DNA of 64,000 bases from Prorocentrum cordatum (GCA_963575745.1 CAUYUJ010016893.1:568842-632841); one strand, 5' to 3'; shown: positions 10,467 to 21,820, counted from the first letter of the stretch. The notes: a model not told the origin generated them from the sequence alone. Numbers and translations are program-made.

Positions 10467-10622
10467 AACAATAACCCCATCTTAGGATATGGGGAAATAA
10501 ACATATTCCTCATATTTTCCTATATCTTCTGGGTTGTTGTCTTCCCCCCCCTTCCCATATGTTCCCATATTTTCCTGGGAATCGACGATTAATTGTGTCT
10601 GTGTGTTTCTTTCCCTCCTGAC
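10467..10622. mobile_element. Copy of the ATTAATTGTGTCTGTG element
   Basis: The right-hand ~125 bp (CATATTTTCC...TCTTCCCCCC...ATTAATTGTGTCTGTGTG, then TTTCTTTCCCTCCTGA) matches 25355-25526 and 38486-38650. The left end has a different sequence ending in GGATATGGGG. It is noncoding. Confidence 0.7.
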
Positions 10623-10629
10623 TGCTTCC

Positions 10630-11685
10630 CGTCAAGCTGATAGTGCCCTCTCCCCAGACCTCCGAGGTCGTGATATTTTCACAAGGTCGACCCCTGGAGG
10701 CCTCGCGCCCCCGCGCGGGGCTGGCTCTTCGACCTTGGCTTTTCCCGTTGACGGCCCCTGGGCCCAGCAAGGCCCCCGGAGGCGGAATAACGATACACAC
10801 ACACACACACCTTTCGCCGAAATATGTTTCACGACGCGAGGGGGTATGTCCAGGGGTCAAAAGCCGACCCCAGACATGTCCTTAGGCGTGTTCTGGTAAG
10901 GATTTCAAGGCGCATCCAACGAGGACAGTGAGAAGCCTCCCGGAGGTCCAAGAGGCGAAAAGAGTCCAAATACCTTGGTCCTCGAATCGGGTGCAACGAA
11001 CAGGCGGGACAGGAAGAGGGCAGTGAGCACATCATGGCCCGAGGCATGTGCGCGGACGATGGGGGGGGTCGCAGGAGAGGTAGCGAAAGAGAAGGTGTCA
11101 TGGCATCGGAGGGGATTTGTGGCCCTGGCCATGATCCCCCCCCTGTGCTCTCCCCTCCTCGACGCCCCATCAAAAACATAGAAAAACGTCCAACATATCT
11201 GGCTCCTCTAAGTTCGCGCCTCGCAATTCGACTTGGCATGAAAGAAACGGCTCCTGAGGGAAACGGGTCCTGGGCCCTGGGGCCTTCCCCCGGGACCAGC
11301 TTTCGCCCTGAGTCGCTCTCGGACAGCCCCCCGGGGCCCTGGCAATCCAAGCCGTTTCCTCGGACCTGTTTACTCCATGGCGACTCGATGCTCTCAGCTG
11401 CCCCAATGCGCAGCACGGAGCCCGTAGCGTGCTGGCACGGAGCTCGGCACGCAGACGGAAAACGTAGGTCTGGCACGATACGTTCGATCAAGCGTGGGCC
11501 CAAACCCATTGAGCCAACACGCAGCGTGCGAACGCGGACGGTTCGAACACGGCACGCGCTGCGTTTGCAAAACGGGCGCACCAGGGCGACTGCCCAGACC
11601 GCCGCCATGACATGCTCATGACGTCGACCCCCAGAGGTCTCGCCCCCTTCCCATGGCACCGCTGTTTCATGCTGAGCCGTTCCTC
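10630..11685. other. No gene recognised
   Basis: Mixed sequence with a (CA)n tract at 10795-10812. A GGCCCTGGGGCC-rich segment at 11240-11350 may be a diverged reverse-complement copy of the GGCCTCTGGGGG family. No ORF carries recognisable motifs. Confidence 0.6.
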
Positions 11686-11811
11686 GCCATCGCTCGGACG
11701 TCCATTCCCTGTGTTATGTTCGGTTTCGTGCGTGTTTTTTTTTCGCCAAATGATCAAGGATGCTCCTCGATGGTTCTCGCCGAGAAAAAATGCACACGTC
11801 CGAGCGATGCC
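11686..11811. mobile_element. Foldback element, family F6 (CGCTCGGACGT), copy 1
   Basis: Ends CCATCGCTCGGACGTCCATT and ACACGTCCGAGCGATGCC are inverted repeats ~125 bp apart. The interior TTCGGTTTCGTGCGTG...GATGGT is shared with copies at 12930-13051 and 56647-56766. It is noncoding and no clear TSD is visible. Confidence 0.85.
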
Positions 11812-12039
11812 AGGGTTCTCTTGACGGCCCCGAGGCCCGGGAAAGGGCCCCCGGAAGGCCGAACACGAGGCCCCCGCAGCACCTCCCGCCGTGACTCGCC
11901 CGGAGCACTTCCTTTGGGCGGAGGGCACGGGGCGAGATCTGAAATGCCGCTCCCATGGCTTCGCGAGGCTCGCAGCTGCGAGCGGTGGCTCGCAGGGCGG
12001 ACTGCTCTCCGAGGCGCAAGAAGCCCACCTGGCTCTCAC

Positions 12040-12150
12040 CCCGAGCCCTCTCCTTCTCCTCCTCCTCCCCCTCCTCTTCCTCCCCCTCCTCCTCCTCCTC
12101 CTCCTCCTCCTCCTCCTCCTCCTCCTCCTCCTCCTCCTCCTCCTCCCCCG
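12040..12150. repeat. (TCC)n microsatellite
   Basis: About 100 bp of CTC/TCC trinucleotides with a few interruptions. It is followed by very GC-rich sequence up to 12366 with no recognisable gene. Confidence 0.95.
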
Positions 12151-12366
12151 CCCCAAGCGCATTGCTCCGCTCGCCCGGGGCTCGGCGGGCGGGCCGAGGA
12201 TCGCCCGGGGGGCCTCGCGCGCCCGGGCGGGGGCGGCGCCGCGCCGCGGGTCCTCTAGGTGCCTTCCGGCACGGGCGCCCGGCTCCGGCCGCACCGGCCC
12301 ACGGCCTCGGGGGCGGCGGGGGCGCGGGGGCCGCCCGGGGGGGGCGCCCCCCCAGCCCCGACCCCC

Positions 12367-12540
12367 TCGCGTCATGAAAAAATCACGACGGGAGGTTTTT
12401 CGCTATTTTCGGCCTCTGGGGGCCCATACCGGGACTCGAGACCGTCAAAAAACGACTCAGGATGAAAAACCGGTCCCGGGGAAGGGGTCGGGACCTCTGG
12501 GGGTCGCGTCATGAAAAAATCATGACGTCGGGGGTCTGGG
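12367..12540. mobile_element. Dispersed element, family F15 (GGCCTCTGGGGG), copy 1
   Basis: A ~24-bp word beginning TCGCGTCATGAAAAAATCA stands at 12367-12390 and again at 12504-12527 with one difference. The interior has TTTTCGGCCTCTGGGGG, GGGACTCGAGACCGTC and AGGATGAAAAACC, closely matched at 13335-13500. Reverse-complement relatives lie at 29290-29400 and 23750-23875. The right terminal word is itself a near palindrome (TCATGA-A-rich-TCATGA). It is noncoding. Confidence 0.7.
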
Positions 12541-12717
12541 AGCGGCGCCGCGCCAGAGTTGGGTCGGGCATGTCCCCCCACTACGGGGGGGATTTTGGGG
12601 GCGAAAGGTGAGAGATCCTCCAACCATGCCCCCCAAAGGGGCAAAAGTAGTCCAAACATCGTCCCCAGACCTTTTTTTAGACTGCTTCTGAATAGACCTC
12701 CTGTAGAGGGACAGGCC

Positions 12718-12903
12718 CGACTTGACGCCAGAGTGACCTGGGGCAAGGGTGACCTTCGCTGCGCGACTTAATGGGGGCGCGGGGTGGCCAAGCCCGGGCG
12801 CGCAGGCCGCTGCTACCGCTTCGCGTGCAGCGATCGGGGGCCCCAAAAATTGGGCCCGCACCAACAGGTCACTCTGGGGAAAGTTCACTCTGGCGTGTAG
12901 TCG
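12718..12903. mobile_element. Foldback element, family F16 (CGCCAGAGTGA)
   Basis: CGACTTGACGCCAGAGTGAC on the left pairs with the reverse complement of TCACTCTGGCGTGTAGTCG on the right, 186 bp overall. A second nested pair is AGAGTGACCT/AGGTCACTCT. It is a single copy in this window and noncoding. Confidence 0.7.
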
Positions 12904-12929
12904 ACCCCACCCCCCGTTCCTCCCCTTTA

Positions 12930-13051
12930 CCATCGCTCGGACGTCCATTCCCCGTGCATTGTTCGGTTTCGTGCATGTTCTTTGTCGCAAGAGGGTCCCA
13001 AACGCTCCTCATGGTCCCCGCAGGGAAAAACGCACACGTCCGGGCGACGCC
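12930..13051. mobile_element. Foldback element, family F6, copy 2
   Basis: It begins CCATCGCTCGGACGTCCATT and ends CACACGTCCGGGCGACGC, with the same interior as copy 1 (TTCGGTTTCGTGCATG, CTCATGGT). It sits only 26 bp from the F16 element. Confidence 0.85.
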
Positions 13052-13054
13052 AAC

Positions 13055-13258
13055 ATTGGATACCATATCTTTTCGGTCGCGATGGGTAGCGATCGATCGA
13101 CACTCCAAATGGGTCGCGACCGATCGCGACCGATTCCAAAACTGGTCGCGACCGATCGCGGCAGGTCAGTCGCGATCGATTTTGAAGCAAATCGGTCGCG
13201 ACCGATCCCAGAGTTTGAAACAAAAGCGGAAGTGACCGATCTCGTCGGTCGCGGCTAG
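13055..13258. repeat. Cluster of GGTCGCGACCGATCGCGACC palindromes
   Basis: Several overlapping palindromic words (GGTCGCGACC, CGATCGATCG, GGTCGCGACCGATCGCG) are spread over ~200 bp between TCTTTTCGGTCGCGATG and CGTCGGTCGCGGC. It could form extensive cruciform structure. It is noncoding. Confidence 0.7.
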
Positions 13259-13334
13259 ATCACTACAGCATCCAATGATCAGGGTCCTCCTCATCCACTC
13301 TCTTCCCTCAGCTCCCTCCCCACTGCCTCCCCAG

Positions 13335-13500
13335 ACCCCCCTCGAGTCATGACAAGTACACGCCGGGGATTTTGTTTTTTTTCGGCCTCTGGGGGGCTCG
13401 ATCGGGCCTCAAGGCCGTCGAGAAGACGACCCAGGATGAAAAACCCGTCCCGGGGAATGGGTCGAGACCTCTGGCGATGAAAGAATCATGACGTCGGGAG
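13335..13500. mobile_element. Family F15 element, copy 2
   Basis: It shares TTTTTCGGCCTCTGGGGG, the ACGACCCAGGATGAAAAACC block, GTCCCGGGGAATGGGTCGAG and the terminal ATCATGACGTCGGGAGTCTG with 12367-12540. It is noncoding. Confidence 0.75.
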
Positions 13501-13559
13501 TCTGGGTCCTTCCCCTCGCTCGCTCCTCCCCCTCCCCTCCCCTCCCCTCTCTTCGCCTG

Positions 13560-13790
13560 CCCCTCCTCGTATTCCTCCATCACTTCTCGATCCTCCTCCT
13601 CAATCCTCCTCGATCCTCCTCCTCTCTCCTCGATCCTCCTCGATCCTCCTCGATCCTCCTCGATCCTCCTCGATCCTCCTCCTCGATCCTCCTCCTCGAT
13701 CCTCCTCCTCGATCCTCCTCGATCCTCCTTCGCCCCATCCTCTATGCCTCCCTCCTCGATCCTCCTCCTCCTCTCCTGGTCCTCAGGTCA
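13560..13790. repeat. (CGATCCTCCT)n microsatellite
   Basis: Imperfect repeats of CGATCCTCCT and CGATCCTCCTCCT. The long plus-strand frame crossing it is an artefact. Confidence 0.9.
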
Positions 13791-14139
13791 CCCTGCATTC
13801 CAAATCCGCCCTGCCACCATCGGCACGAAGCAGGCATCTCGCGACGAGCATGTCACAACCATGCTGATCCTGAAACAGATCCCCGATCGACTGGTTCGGT
13901 CGCTTCGCCATCTGGGGGCACTGCCTCGGGCCTGGGACCGTAACAGATCCACCTGGGGTGCAAAACTGGCCCCCGATGGGCCCGAGGAGGGGTGCAGAGA
14001 CCGACTTCGAGCGGGTCTGATCGAGCGTGCCGTACCACTGCCGTCGCGGTCTGGACGCCGAGGCACAGGCCCGCGGACACGCTCCGCGCGGGGCATCCGC
14101 GCTACGGCCGCCCTGTCTTCGTTGAGTTGCGGCCGAGGA
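13791..14139. other. No gene recognised
   Basis: Apparently unique GC-rich sequence. Plus-strand reading gives an open frame without recognisable motifs. Confidence 0.5.
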
Positions 14140-14144
14140 GTGCA

Positions 14145-14311
14145 TAGGGCGACGAGATCTATGCATATCCACTGCTCCTGGCCAGGCCCATCCTGGGCCC
14201 AGGAGCGGTGTATATGCCTCCCTGGCCAAGCCAGGAGGGCGTATACACAGCTCTTGGGCCCAGGATTGGCCTGGCCAGGAGCAGTGGATATGTATAGAGA
14301 TCGTCGCCCTA
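14145..14311. mobile_element. Foldback element, family F9, with 5-bp TSD
   Basis: A 167-bp near-complete hairpin. TAGGGCGACGAGATCTATGC on the left matches the reverse complement of the right end (ATAGAGATCGTCGCCCTA). Pairing continues through ATATCCACTGCTCCTGGCCA. GTGCA lies directly outside both ends (14140-14144 and 14312-14316), the expected mark of a transposase-style insertion. It is noncoding. Confidence 0.8.
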
Positions 14312-14529
14312 GTGCAGAGCGCGGGGCCGTGTCTGTGGGTCGGGGGGTGCGGATGAGGGATCGAACAGAAAAAGGAATCGCCCAACCGAGAAATCGAACT
14401 CGGTGTTGGTTCGTGGCGTGCGTGGCGCGAATGCGGGCAAGGCGAGGCGATGCTGCGAGAGTTCCAACTCGAGCAAGGGCCAAGTCAAGCCAAAATGAGT
14501 CGGAACCGCCCTGGCCAGTGGATGCGGGC

Positions 14530-14882
14530 TGCCAGATGGTTGTCTCGATGGGCGTCACGACGGTAGTACTGATGGTTATACGGATGGTTGTCTCGATGGT
14601 TGTCCCGACGGTTGTAATTACCGATTGTTGTCCCGATGGTTGTCTCGATGGTTGTGTCGATGATTGTCCAGATGATTGTCCCGATTGCTGTCCTGGTGCT
14701 GTCTCGATGGTTGTCTCGATGATTGTCTCGATGGTTGTCCCGATGGTTGTCCTGATGGTTGTCCCGATGGTTGATCCAGTGGTTGTCCCGATGGTTGTTC
14801 CGATTGTCGTTCCGATGATTGTCTCGATGATTGTCCCGATGGCTGTCCCGATGATTGTCCAGCTGGTTGCCCCGATGGTTTT
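14530..14882. repeat. 12-bp tandem repeat GATGGTTGTCCC
   Basis: About 29 imperfect units with a period divisible by three, giving artefactual Met-Val-Val-Pro repeats. A weak relative appears at 19740-19970 (CGATGGCTGTCC). Confidence 0.9.
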
Positions 14883-15159
14883 GCCAAGCCATTATTACCA
14901 ACAATGTGCTTGGCAAGGCTGTCAGAACGAAGAAATGCGCTCTGCGAGGCCATTCAGCAAAATCCCCCGATTCGGCGAGTTAGTTTTCAAATGCTACAGT
15001 CTGAGCTTCAGCTCTGCTGGGGGGGGTGTCCCGGGTGGCCCTGCCAGGAAAAGGTGGGAGGGGGGAGGCTGCTCTACCATTTCTGGGGCCGCACGGGAGG
15101 GGGGAGGCGGGGGAATTCTACCATTTCCAGGGCCGCTCCCGCGCCGCAGGAGAAAAGGT

Positions 15160-15310
15160 CGGCAACGCCGCCAAGGCCGCCAAGGCGGCCTAAGAGAGCT
15201 CCCACACGCCCAAGATGGCCCCAAGACCCAAGACTGACCAAGAGACCCCCAAGAGGCCCCGAGAGCGCTCCAAGAAAATCCTCAAGAGGGTCCCCCAGGA
15301 GGCAACAATC
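15160..15310. repeat. CCCAAGAGG-type dispersed repeat
   Basis: GGCCCCAAGACCCAAGACTG-like units, preceded by two CTACCATTTC(C/T)(A/G)GGGCCG blocks at about 15072 and 15118. Confidence 0.6.
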
Positions 15311-15549
15311 ATTGATGCATCTTGAATTTTCAACGTTTTTCCCCACATGTTTCGTGGGGTTCTGGTTTTCTTCCCTGCCGCGGCGCACCCGCGTCTCCTC
15401 CTCCCCTCCTCCTCTTCATTCCTCTCCTCAGCCCGCGGTCAACACGTGCACGGCAAGTACATGAGACACGCGTCTACATACAGCCGCACGCATGCACACA
15501 CTCGCACACACAAGACGCATGTTCACTGCATCATACACCGAAGACGTCT

Positions 15550-18145
15550 GCACAATCTGTGAGGGTCGTCCAGGGCACAGCAGGCATGGCATATTCTCGA
15601 CACCATAGGGGGTGCGCAGGGGGTGGTTTCTCACCGCGGCCGCTATCCGTGACGGTAGTCCAGGGCATAGCAGGCAGGGCAGATTCTCGACACCAGGAGG
15701 GGGTGCGCAGGGGGTGGTCTCTCACCGCGGCCGCTATCCGTGACCGTCGTCCAAGGCACAGCAGGCATGGCATATTCTCGACACCATAAAAGGGGTGCGC
15801 AAGGGGTGGTCTCTCACCGCGGCCGCTATCCGTGACGGTCGTCCAGGGCACAGCAGGCATGGCATATTCTCGACACCATAGGGGGTGCGCAGGGGGTGGT
15901 CTCTCACCGGCCGGTGACGGTCTGGCATCTCGTGCGCAGGGGGTGGTCTCTCACCGCGGCCGCTATCCGTGACGGTCGTCCAGGCATGGCATATTCATGG
16001 TCTCTCACGGCGGCCGCTATACTAGGGCACAGCAGGCATGGCATATCTCGACACCATAGGGGGTGCGCAGGGGGTGGTCTCTCACCGCGGCCGCTATCCG
16101 TGACGGTCGTCCAGGGCACAGCAGGCATGGCATATTCTCGACACCATAGGGGGTGCGCAGGGGGTGGTCTCTCACCGCGGCCGCTATCCGTGACGGTCGT
16201 CCAGGGCACAGCAGGCATGGCATATTCTCGACACCATAGGGGGTGCGCAGGGGGTGGTCTCTCACCGCGGCCGCTATCCGTGACAGTCGTCCAGGGCACA
16301 GCAGGCATGGCATATTCTCGACAGCGTAGGGGGTGCGCAGGGGGTGCTCTCTTACCGCGGCCGCTATCCGTGACAGTCGTCAACGGCACAGCAGGCATGA
16401 CATATTCTCGACACCATAAGGGGGTGCGCAGGGGGTGGTCTCTCACCGTGGCCGCTATCCGTGACGGTCGCCCAGGGCACAGCAGGCATTGCATATTCTC
16501 GACACCGTAGGGGGTGCGCAAGGGGGTGGTCTCTCACCGCGGCCGCTATCCGTGACGGTCGTCCAGGGCACAGCAGGCATGATATTCTCGTAAGGGGGTG
16601 CGCAGGGGGTGGTCTCTCACCGCGGCCGCGCCGTGCCGGTCGTCACACAGAGGCATGGACACCATAGGGGGTGCGCAGGGGGTGGTCTCTCACCGCGGCC
16701 GCTATCCGTGACGGTCGTCCAGGGCACAGCAGGCATGGCATATTCTCGACACCATAGGGGGTGCGCAGGGGGTGGTCTCTCACCGCGGCCGCTATCCGTG
16801 ACGGTCGTCCAGGGCACAGCAGGCATGGCATATTCTCGACACCATAGGGGGTGCGCAGGGGGTGGTCTCTCACCGCGGCCGCTATCCGTGACGGTCGTCC
16901 AGGGCACAGCAGGCATGGCATATTCTCGACACCATAGGGGGTGCGCAGGGGGTGGTCTCTCACCGCGGCCGCTATCCGTGACGGTCGTCCAGGGCACAGC
17001 AGGCATGGCATATTCTCGACACCATAGGGGTGCGCAGGGGGGGTCTCTCACCGCGGCGCTATCCGTGACGGTCGTCCAGGGCACAACAGGCATGGCATAT
17101 TCTCGACACCAGAGGGGGCGCGCAGGGGCTGGTCTCTCACGGCGGCCGCTATCCGTGACAGTCGTCCAGGGCACAGCAGGCATGGCATATTCTCGCCACA
17201 CCGGGGGTGCGCAGGGGGTGGTCCCTCACCGCGGCCGCTATCCGTGACGGTCGTCCAGGGCACAGCAAGCATGGCATATTCTCGACACCATAGGGGGTGC
17301 GCAGGGGGTGGTCTCTCACCGCGGCCGCTATCCGTGACGGTCGCCCAGGGCACAGCAGGCATGGCATATTCTCGACACCAGGGGGTGCGCAGGGGGGGTC
17401 TCTCACCGCGGCCGCTATCCGTGACGTCGTCCAGGGCACAGCAGGCATGGCATATTCTCGACAGCGTAGGGGGTACCGCGGCCGCTAAGTGGTCGTCTCG
17501 CGGCCGCTATCCGTGACGGTCGTCCAGGGCACAGCAGGCATGGCATATTCTCGACACCATAGGGGGTGCGCAGGGGGTGGTCTCTCACCGCGGCCGCTAT
17601 CCGTGACGGTCGTCCAGGGCACAGCAGGCATGGCATATTCTCGACACCATAGGGGGTGCGCAGGGGGTGGTCTCTCACCGCGGCCGCTATCCGTGACGGT
17701 CGTCCAGGGCACAGCAGGCATGGCATATTCTCGACACCATAGGGGGTGCGCAGGGGGTGGTCTCTCACCGCGGCCGCTATCCGTGACGGTCGTCCAGGGC
17801 ACAGCAGGCATGGCATATTCTCGACACCATAAGGGGGTGCGCAGGGGGTGGTCTCTCACCGCGGCCGCTATCCGTGACGGTTGTCCAGGGCACAGCAGGC
17901 ATGGCATATTCTCGGCACCCGCGGCCGCTATCGGTGACGGTCGTCCAGGGCACAGTAGGCATGGCATATTCTCGACACCATAGGGAGTGCGCAGGGGGTG
18001 GTCTCTCACCGCGGCCGCTATCCGTGACGGTCGTCCAGGGCGCAGCAGGCATGGCATATTCTCGACACCATAAGGGGGTGCGCAGGGGGTGGTCTCTCAC
18101 CGCGGCCGCTATCCGTGACGGTCGTCCAGGGCACAGCGGTATCGG
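15550..18145. repeat. 90-bp satellite, about 29 units
   Basis: The unit reads GACGGTCGTCCAGGGCACAG, CAGGCATGGCATATTCTCGA, CACCATAGGGGGTGCGCAGG, GGGTGGTCTCTCACCGCGGC, CGCTATCCGT. Units at 16670-17030 and 17515-17830 are essentially identical, while edge units and some internal ones carry indels. Each unit has overlapping SacII (CCGCGG) and NotI (GCGGCCGC) sites. Because 90 is divisible by three, long frames are open on both strands. No start context or variation pattern suggests translation. Confidence 0.97.
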
Positions 18146-18269
18146 CGGGGCAACGGCCACCAACATCATTCTCACATGCTTCACTTCAGCTCTCATCACT
18201 CCAGCCATAATATAAGTATGTGGGGTTCCTCGGTAGCGTAATTGAGGTTCTCGCCTTTTCCAGCCTCCC

Positions 18270-18650
18270 ACGCTCCAAGACGGCCCAATAGGCCCCCAAC
18301 ACCGCCCCAAGACACCCCCAGAGGCCCCCAAGACGGCTCCAAGACGGCCCAAGAGGGTCCAGAGACGACCCAAGAGGCGCCCAGCAGGGCCCAAGAGGGC
18401 CCCAGGACGGCCCCGAAGGAGGAAAAATGAACCGACGATTGGAGCCTTCCGCCCCAAGAGGCCCCTAGGAAGCCCCAAGAGGCCCCCGAGAGGCCCCAAG
18501 GGGCTCCCAAGAGGACCCCAAGAGGCCACAAGAGCCCCCAAGATGCGCAATAGAGGCTCCCAAATGGCCCCCAAGAAGCTTCACAGCTGCCTCCAAGAAG
18601 CCCCCGAGAAGCTCCCCACGAGATCCCACCGAACCTCCAAAAAGCCTCGG
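18270..18650. repeat. CCCAAGAGG-type dispersed repeat
   Basis: About 380 bp of GCCCCCAAGAGGCCCC-like units. The right flank (CACCCAGGCACGGTGG) resembles the right flank of the block at 22570-23075 (ACCCAGGCGCGGTGG), which suggests a longer transposed unit. Confidence 0.7.
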
Positions 18651-18884
18651 ACCCACCACCCAGGCACGGTGGCAGAATGAGCTGAAGCCCACCAGACAGG
18701 AGAAGATAGAAACGGCGGGACGGATCAACGCAACATAAAATATGAACGCTAAGATCCGCCCAACGACAACCCACCAACGAGCCCACCCGTCCAGGAACCA
18801 GCCCGCCAACCAGCTCTACCGACGCAAACGACGCAAACCTTCCATTCAGCACATGCTGCCTAAAGGCGACTGCCAAAATCCTTC

Positions 18885-19045
18885 CCCGCCTCCTCCTCCT
18901 CCTCCTTTTCCTGCTCCTCCTCCTCCTCCTCGTTCCCCACCTACCTCCTTCCCCACCTACCTCCTCCTCCTCCTCCTCCTCCTCCTCCTCCTCCTCCTCC
19001 TCCTCCTCTCCTCCTTCCTGTTCCTCCCCCTCCCCCCTCGCTCAC
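18885..19045. repeat. (TCC)n microsatellite
   Basis: Imperfect CTC/TCC trinucleotides with a CCCACCTACCTCCTTC duplication. Confidence 0.9.
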
Positions 19046-19049
19046 CCTC

Positions 19050-21613
19050 CCTCCCGCCTCCCCGAGGCATACAGCTTACCAAACGAAATCGGCTGGACGA
19101 GAGCGCGCACGGAGCGCCCCGGAGGCGCCCCGGAGCGGCCCGGCACAGGCAGGCCGGAGGCCTCTACAGCAGAACAGGATACAGTCGGACTTGATCATGG
19201 GGAGGCCACGCGAGAGGGCACAGAAATGCAGGAGGCCACGCGAGAGGACCCTTCCGAGGACCAAGCTGCCACAGGAAGTGCAGGAGGCACGGGGCCGCAA
19301 GGCACAGGGCACGAGGGCACTCTTGATCTGGCAAAGTCAACCTACTCATCCGGGCCGCCTGTAGACTCGTTTGGGCCATGCTAGCAGACTGATGAGGTCT
19401 GAGAGGTGAGAATAGCAAAATGCGCTCTGCGAGGCTGTAGTACACAGGATTGCTCCCTGCTGGGTAAACAGCTGCCAAACATGTGCCCTGCGGGGCAAGC
19501 ACATATTTAAGCAATGCGTCCAACAGGCAATGACATAAAACATGCACACTGCGGAAGCAAAACACAATAAGACCAACATGGTAACACATGCAAATAAGGA
19601 AATATGGCATACGGAATGTCAATCAATGAAAAAGCAACAGCCACCTTGCGAACCCAAAGAGAAACGACAGGCCCACAGAGAAACGTGTTAGATAATGCCT
19701 CCATCGAAAAATATTCTCTGATGCGTCCATAGGTGACAGATTGGTGTCCCAATGGGTGTGGCGATGGTGGTTCCGTTGATTGTATCGGTGGTTGCCTTAA
19801 TACATAGATAGACAGATAGATAATGATAGCGGCAGATATCTTGGTAGTGAGATCAAGAGGTCGAGAAGTGGGACCGATTGAGGCTGTTCGATAGAAACGG
19901 TTATCCCCTATGATTGTACCGCTGGTTCTCCGATTGACACGGCTGTCCCGATGGCTGTCCAGATGGTGCCCCGAAGGTTGATACATGTATACGTATATAA
20001 AGAGAGATGGACAAGTGCATTGATACAGTGATCGACGGGGGTGTATACAGATGAGATTGTGATGCCCTGAAAGGCAGATACATAGAAAAGTAGGCAGATC
20101 GTATCAATATATATATATGTGTAGAATTAAAAAACCGATGGAAAATTAGACAACGACATTTGTGCACCAATCAATGTACATGTTCCGATGTGTGTCCACT
20201 CGTGAACTGAACTGCACGTTCCAAGCGTATCTAAGATTATGTCAAAGCCCCCAAGACAAACAAAACAAACAAAAAAAAACAAAAAAAAACTCCTCATCAC
20301 CCGAAGGGTGGACTTACCGGTATGTTTCCCGCCCGCGAGCAATTCTAAATGTTGGCCCCGACTCTCGAGGATCCAAGGGAGGGATCTGCGGGCGTTCTCG
20401 GATGGTTGTTGGACGCTGTTGGCTCCTGAGGAGCCTCTGGAAGCACATGTGTGGACTTCCAGGGACCTGAAGGGCCACGACCTATAACGGAAGCAAGAAA
20501 CGTACCAGGCAAGCATCATCACCGTCACCGCCACCGTCGTCGTCGACATCGTGTAGCAATATCACAATTAGCGTCGCGGTGTCGAAGCCGTCCACCGTCA
20601 GCACCACCGGCACTTCCCGACGCGTGCCGCTGCCAGCACGTGTGCTCCAAGAAGTCTCCATGCCTTTGGCACGAAGTTGTCGGTATACATCGTCATCGTC
20701 ACCAGGTCGTTGTCACCGCCGTCACAATCACGCTCGCAGCCGTCACCTCCAAAAACATAGCGATCACATGCTGCTATGATTGCGGCTCTGGACGCACCTG
20801 CCGGTGCAAAATCTGGTGTCCAAGGGAAGACGTGGCCGCGGCAGGAGCTGCATAGCCGAAGGGCGCCTCGAGCACATCCTGAGGTGCGGCCCTCGGAAGC
20901 TTTTTACCAGTACCCGTGGGTTCGACGTCTCACAATGCTCAGCGCCGCGCAGGCTTCAGCAACTGCATGGCCGTGCAGCACTCGGAAGAAGAGGAAACGG
21001 GAAAGAGGGGAAGGAGGAGGGGGAGGAGGAACAAGAATTCGCGCCGCCCCTTGGAACACTTGAAAACGGCACAGTGAGCAGCTCACTGCGGCATCAACCA
21101 TCTAAAAACTCGGACGTCCCACGAGCTGCTGCGAAGACCAGCAAGTACGCCAACTCCCTTGAAAACGCGCCCCCAACACAAAAAAACGCAATGGCGCCAA
21201 TCGTCGCGATCGGAAGGACGATCCAGTGCACCCTTGCGCTTTGTAAGCTGCCCTCTTAACACTCACACAGACGCGTTTGAGGTACAAGTCGAAAGGCGAA
21301 GCGGCCTTTAGCATTGCAGCTTAGGTGGTGCAGTCAACTGCTCATCAAATGATTTCGACTGGGCTTCAGAGACCTCCGTAATCAGCTCGAGGCATTTTGC
21401 TCGAACTCGGATCGACCAATTGGGTGATCAGCAAGTACAGTCCGTAGACACGCTGTCTATACACGCCTGTCGGCCCCCGCAAGCACATCCGAACTCGTCA
21501 GGTACGCACGGGCAGGGCTGCACCACGCAGATATCAGCACCGATGGAATGAGAAAACGACTGCGTACGTAGGGAAGCACCCTGAGCAAGATGGGCAGGCA
21601 TGCATTAGAGACC
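19050..21613. other. No gene recognised
   Basis: The left part is GC-rich. From 19.4 to 20.3 kb the sequence is relatively AT-rich with GATAGACAGATAGATA at 19806 and (TA)n at 20107. AAATGCGCTCTGCGAGGC at ~19417 repeats a word at 14933. No ORF has recognisable domains. Confidence 0.6.
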
Positions 21614-21820
21614 GTTTTTTGGAATCGGCGATACCCGGGTTATCCTGGGGGGGGGAGGAGGGGGCCGGCCGATAACCTAACCCTCGCGCTGTGGGCAGCC
21701 CTGCATATGCACGCGCCCCCCCCTCCCGTGGACCTGCACAACCAGCAAGGTTAGTTTATCCTTGAGAGGGGGGGGGAGGCAAGCCCGATAACCCGGGTTA
21801 TCGCCAAGCCCTAAAAAAAC
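21614..21820. mobile_element. Foldback element, family F8 (CCCGGGTTATC)
   Basis: GTTTTTTGGAATCGGCGATA followed by CCCGGGTTATC on the left pairs with GATAACCCGGGTTATCGCC...CTAAAAAAAC on the right, ~207 bp overall. The interior has G-rich and C-rich strands. It is noncoding and no TSD is evident. Confidence 0.75.

Noticed and set aside
14355-14415. tRNA-like T-arm words (GATCGAAC, AATCGAACTC)
   Set aside because: No cloverleaf with acceptor, D and anticodon stems could be drawn. The same holds near 11540, 30935 and 42075.
13744-15237. 497-codon plus-strand ORF
   Set aside because: It runs through a microsatellite edge, a foldback element and the 12-bp GATGGTTGTCCC repeat, with no coherent protein.
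15531-18057. Cys- and Pro-containing 30-residue repeat ORFs on both strands
   Set aside because: The 90-bp satellite period is divisible by three, so frames stay open. Several overlapping frames are equally open and broken by unit indels.
15550-18145. Possible CRISPR-like array
   Set aside because: Units are contiguous 90-bp repeats without unique spacers, in a eukaryotic genome.
19385-19410. CTGATGAG word suggesting a hammerhead ribozyme core
   Set aside because: No matching GAAA box or flanking stems nearby.
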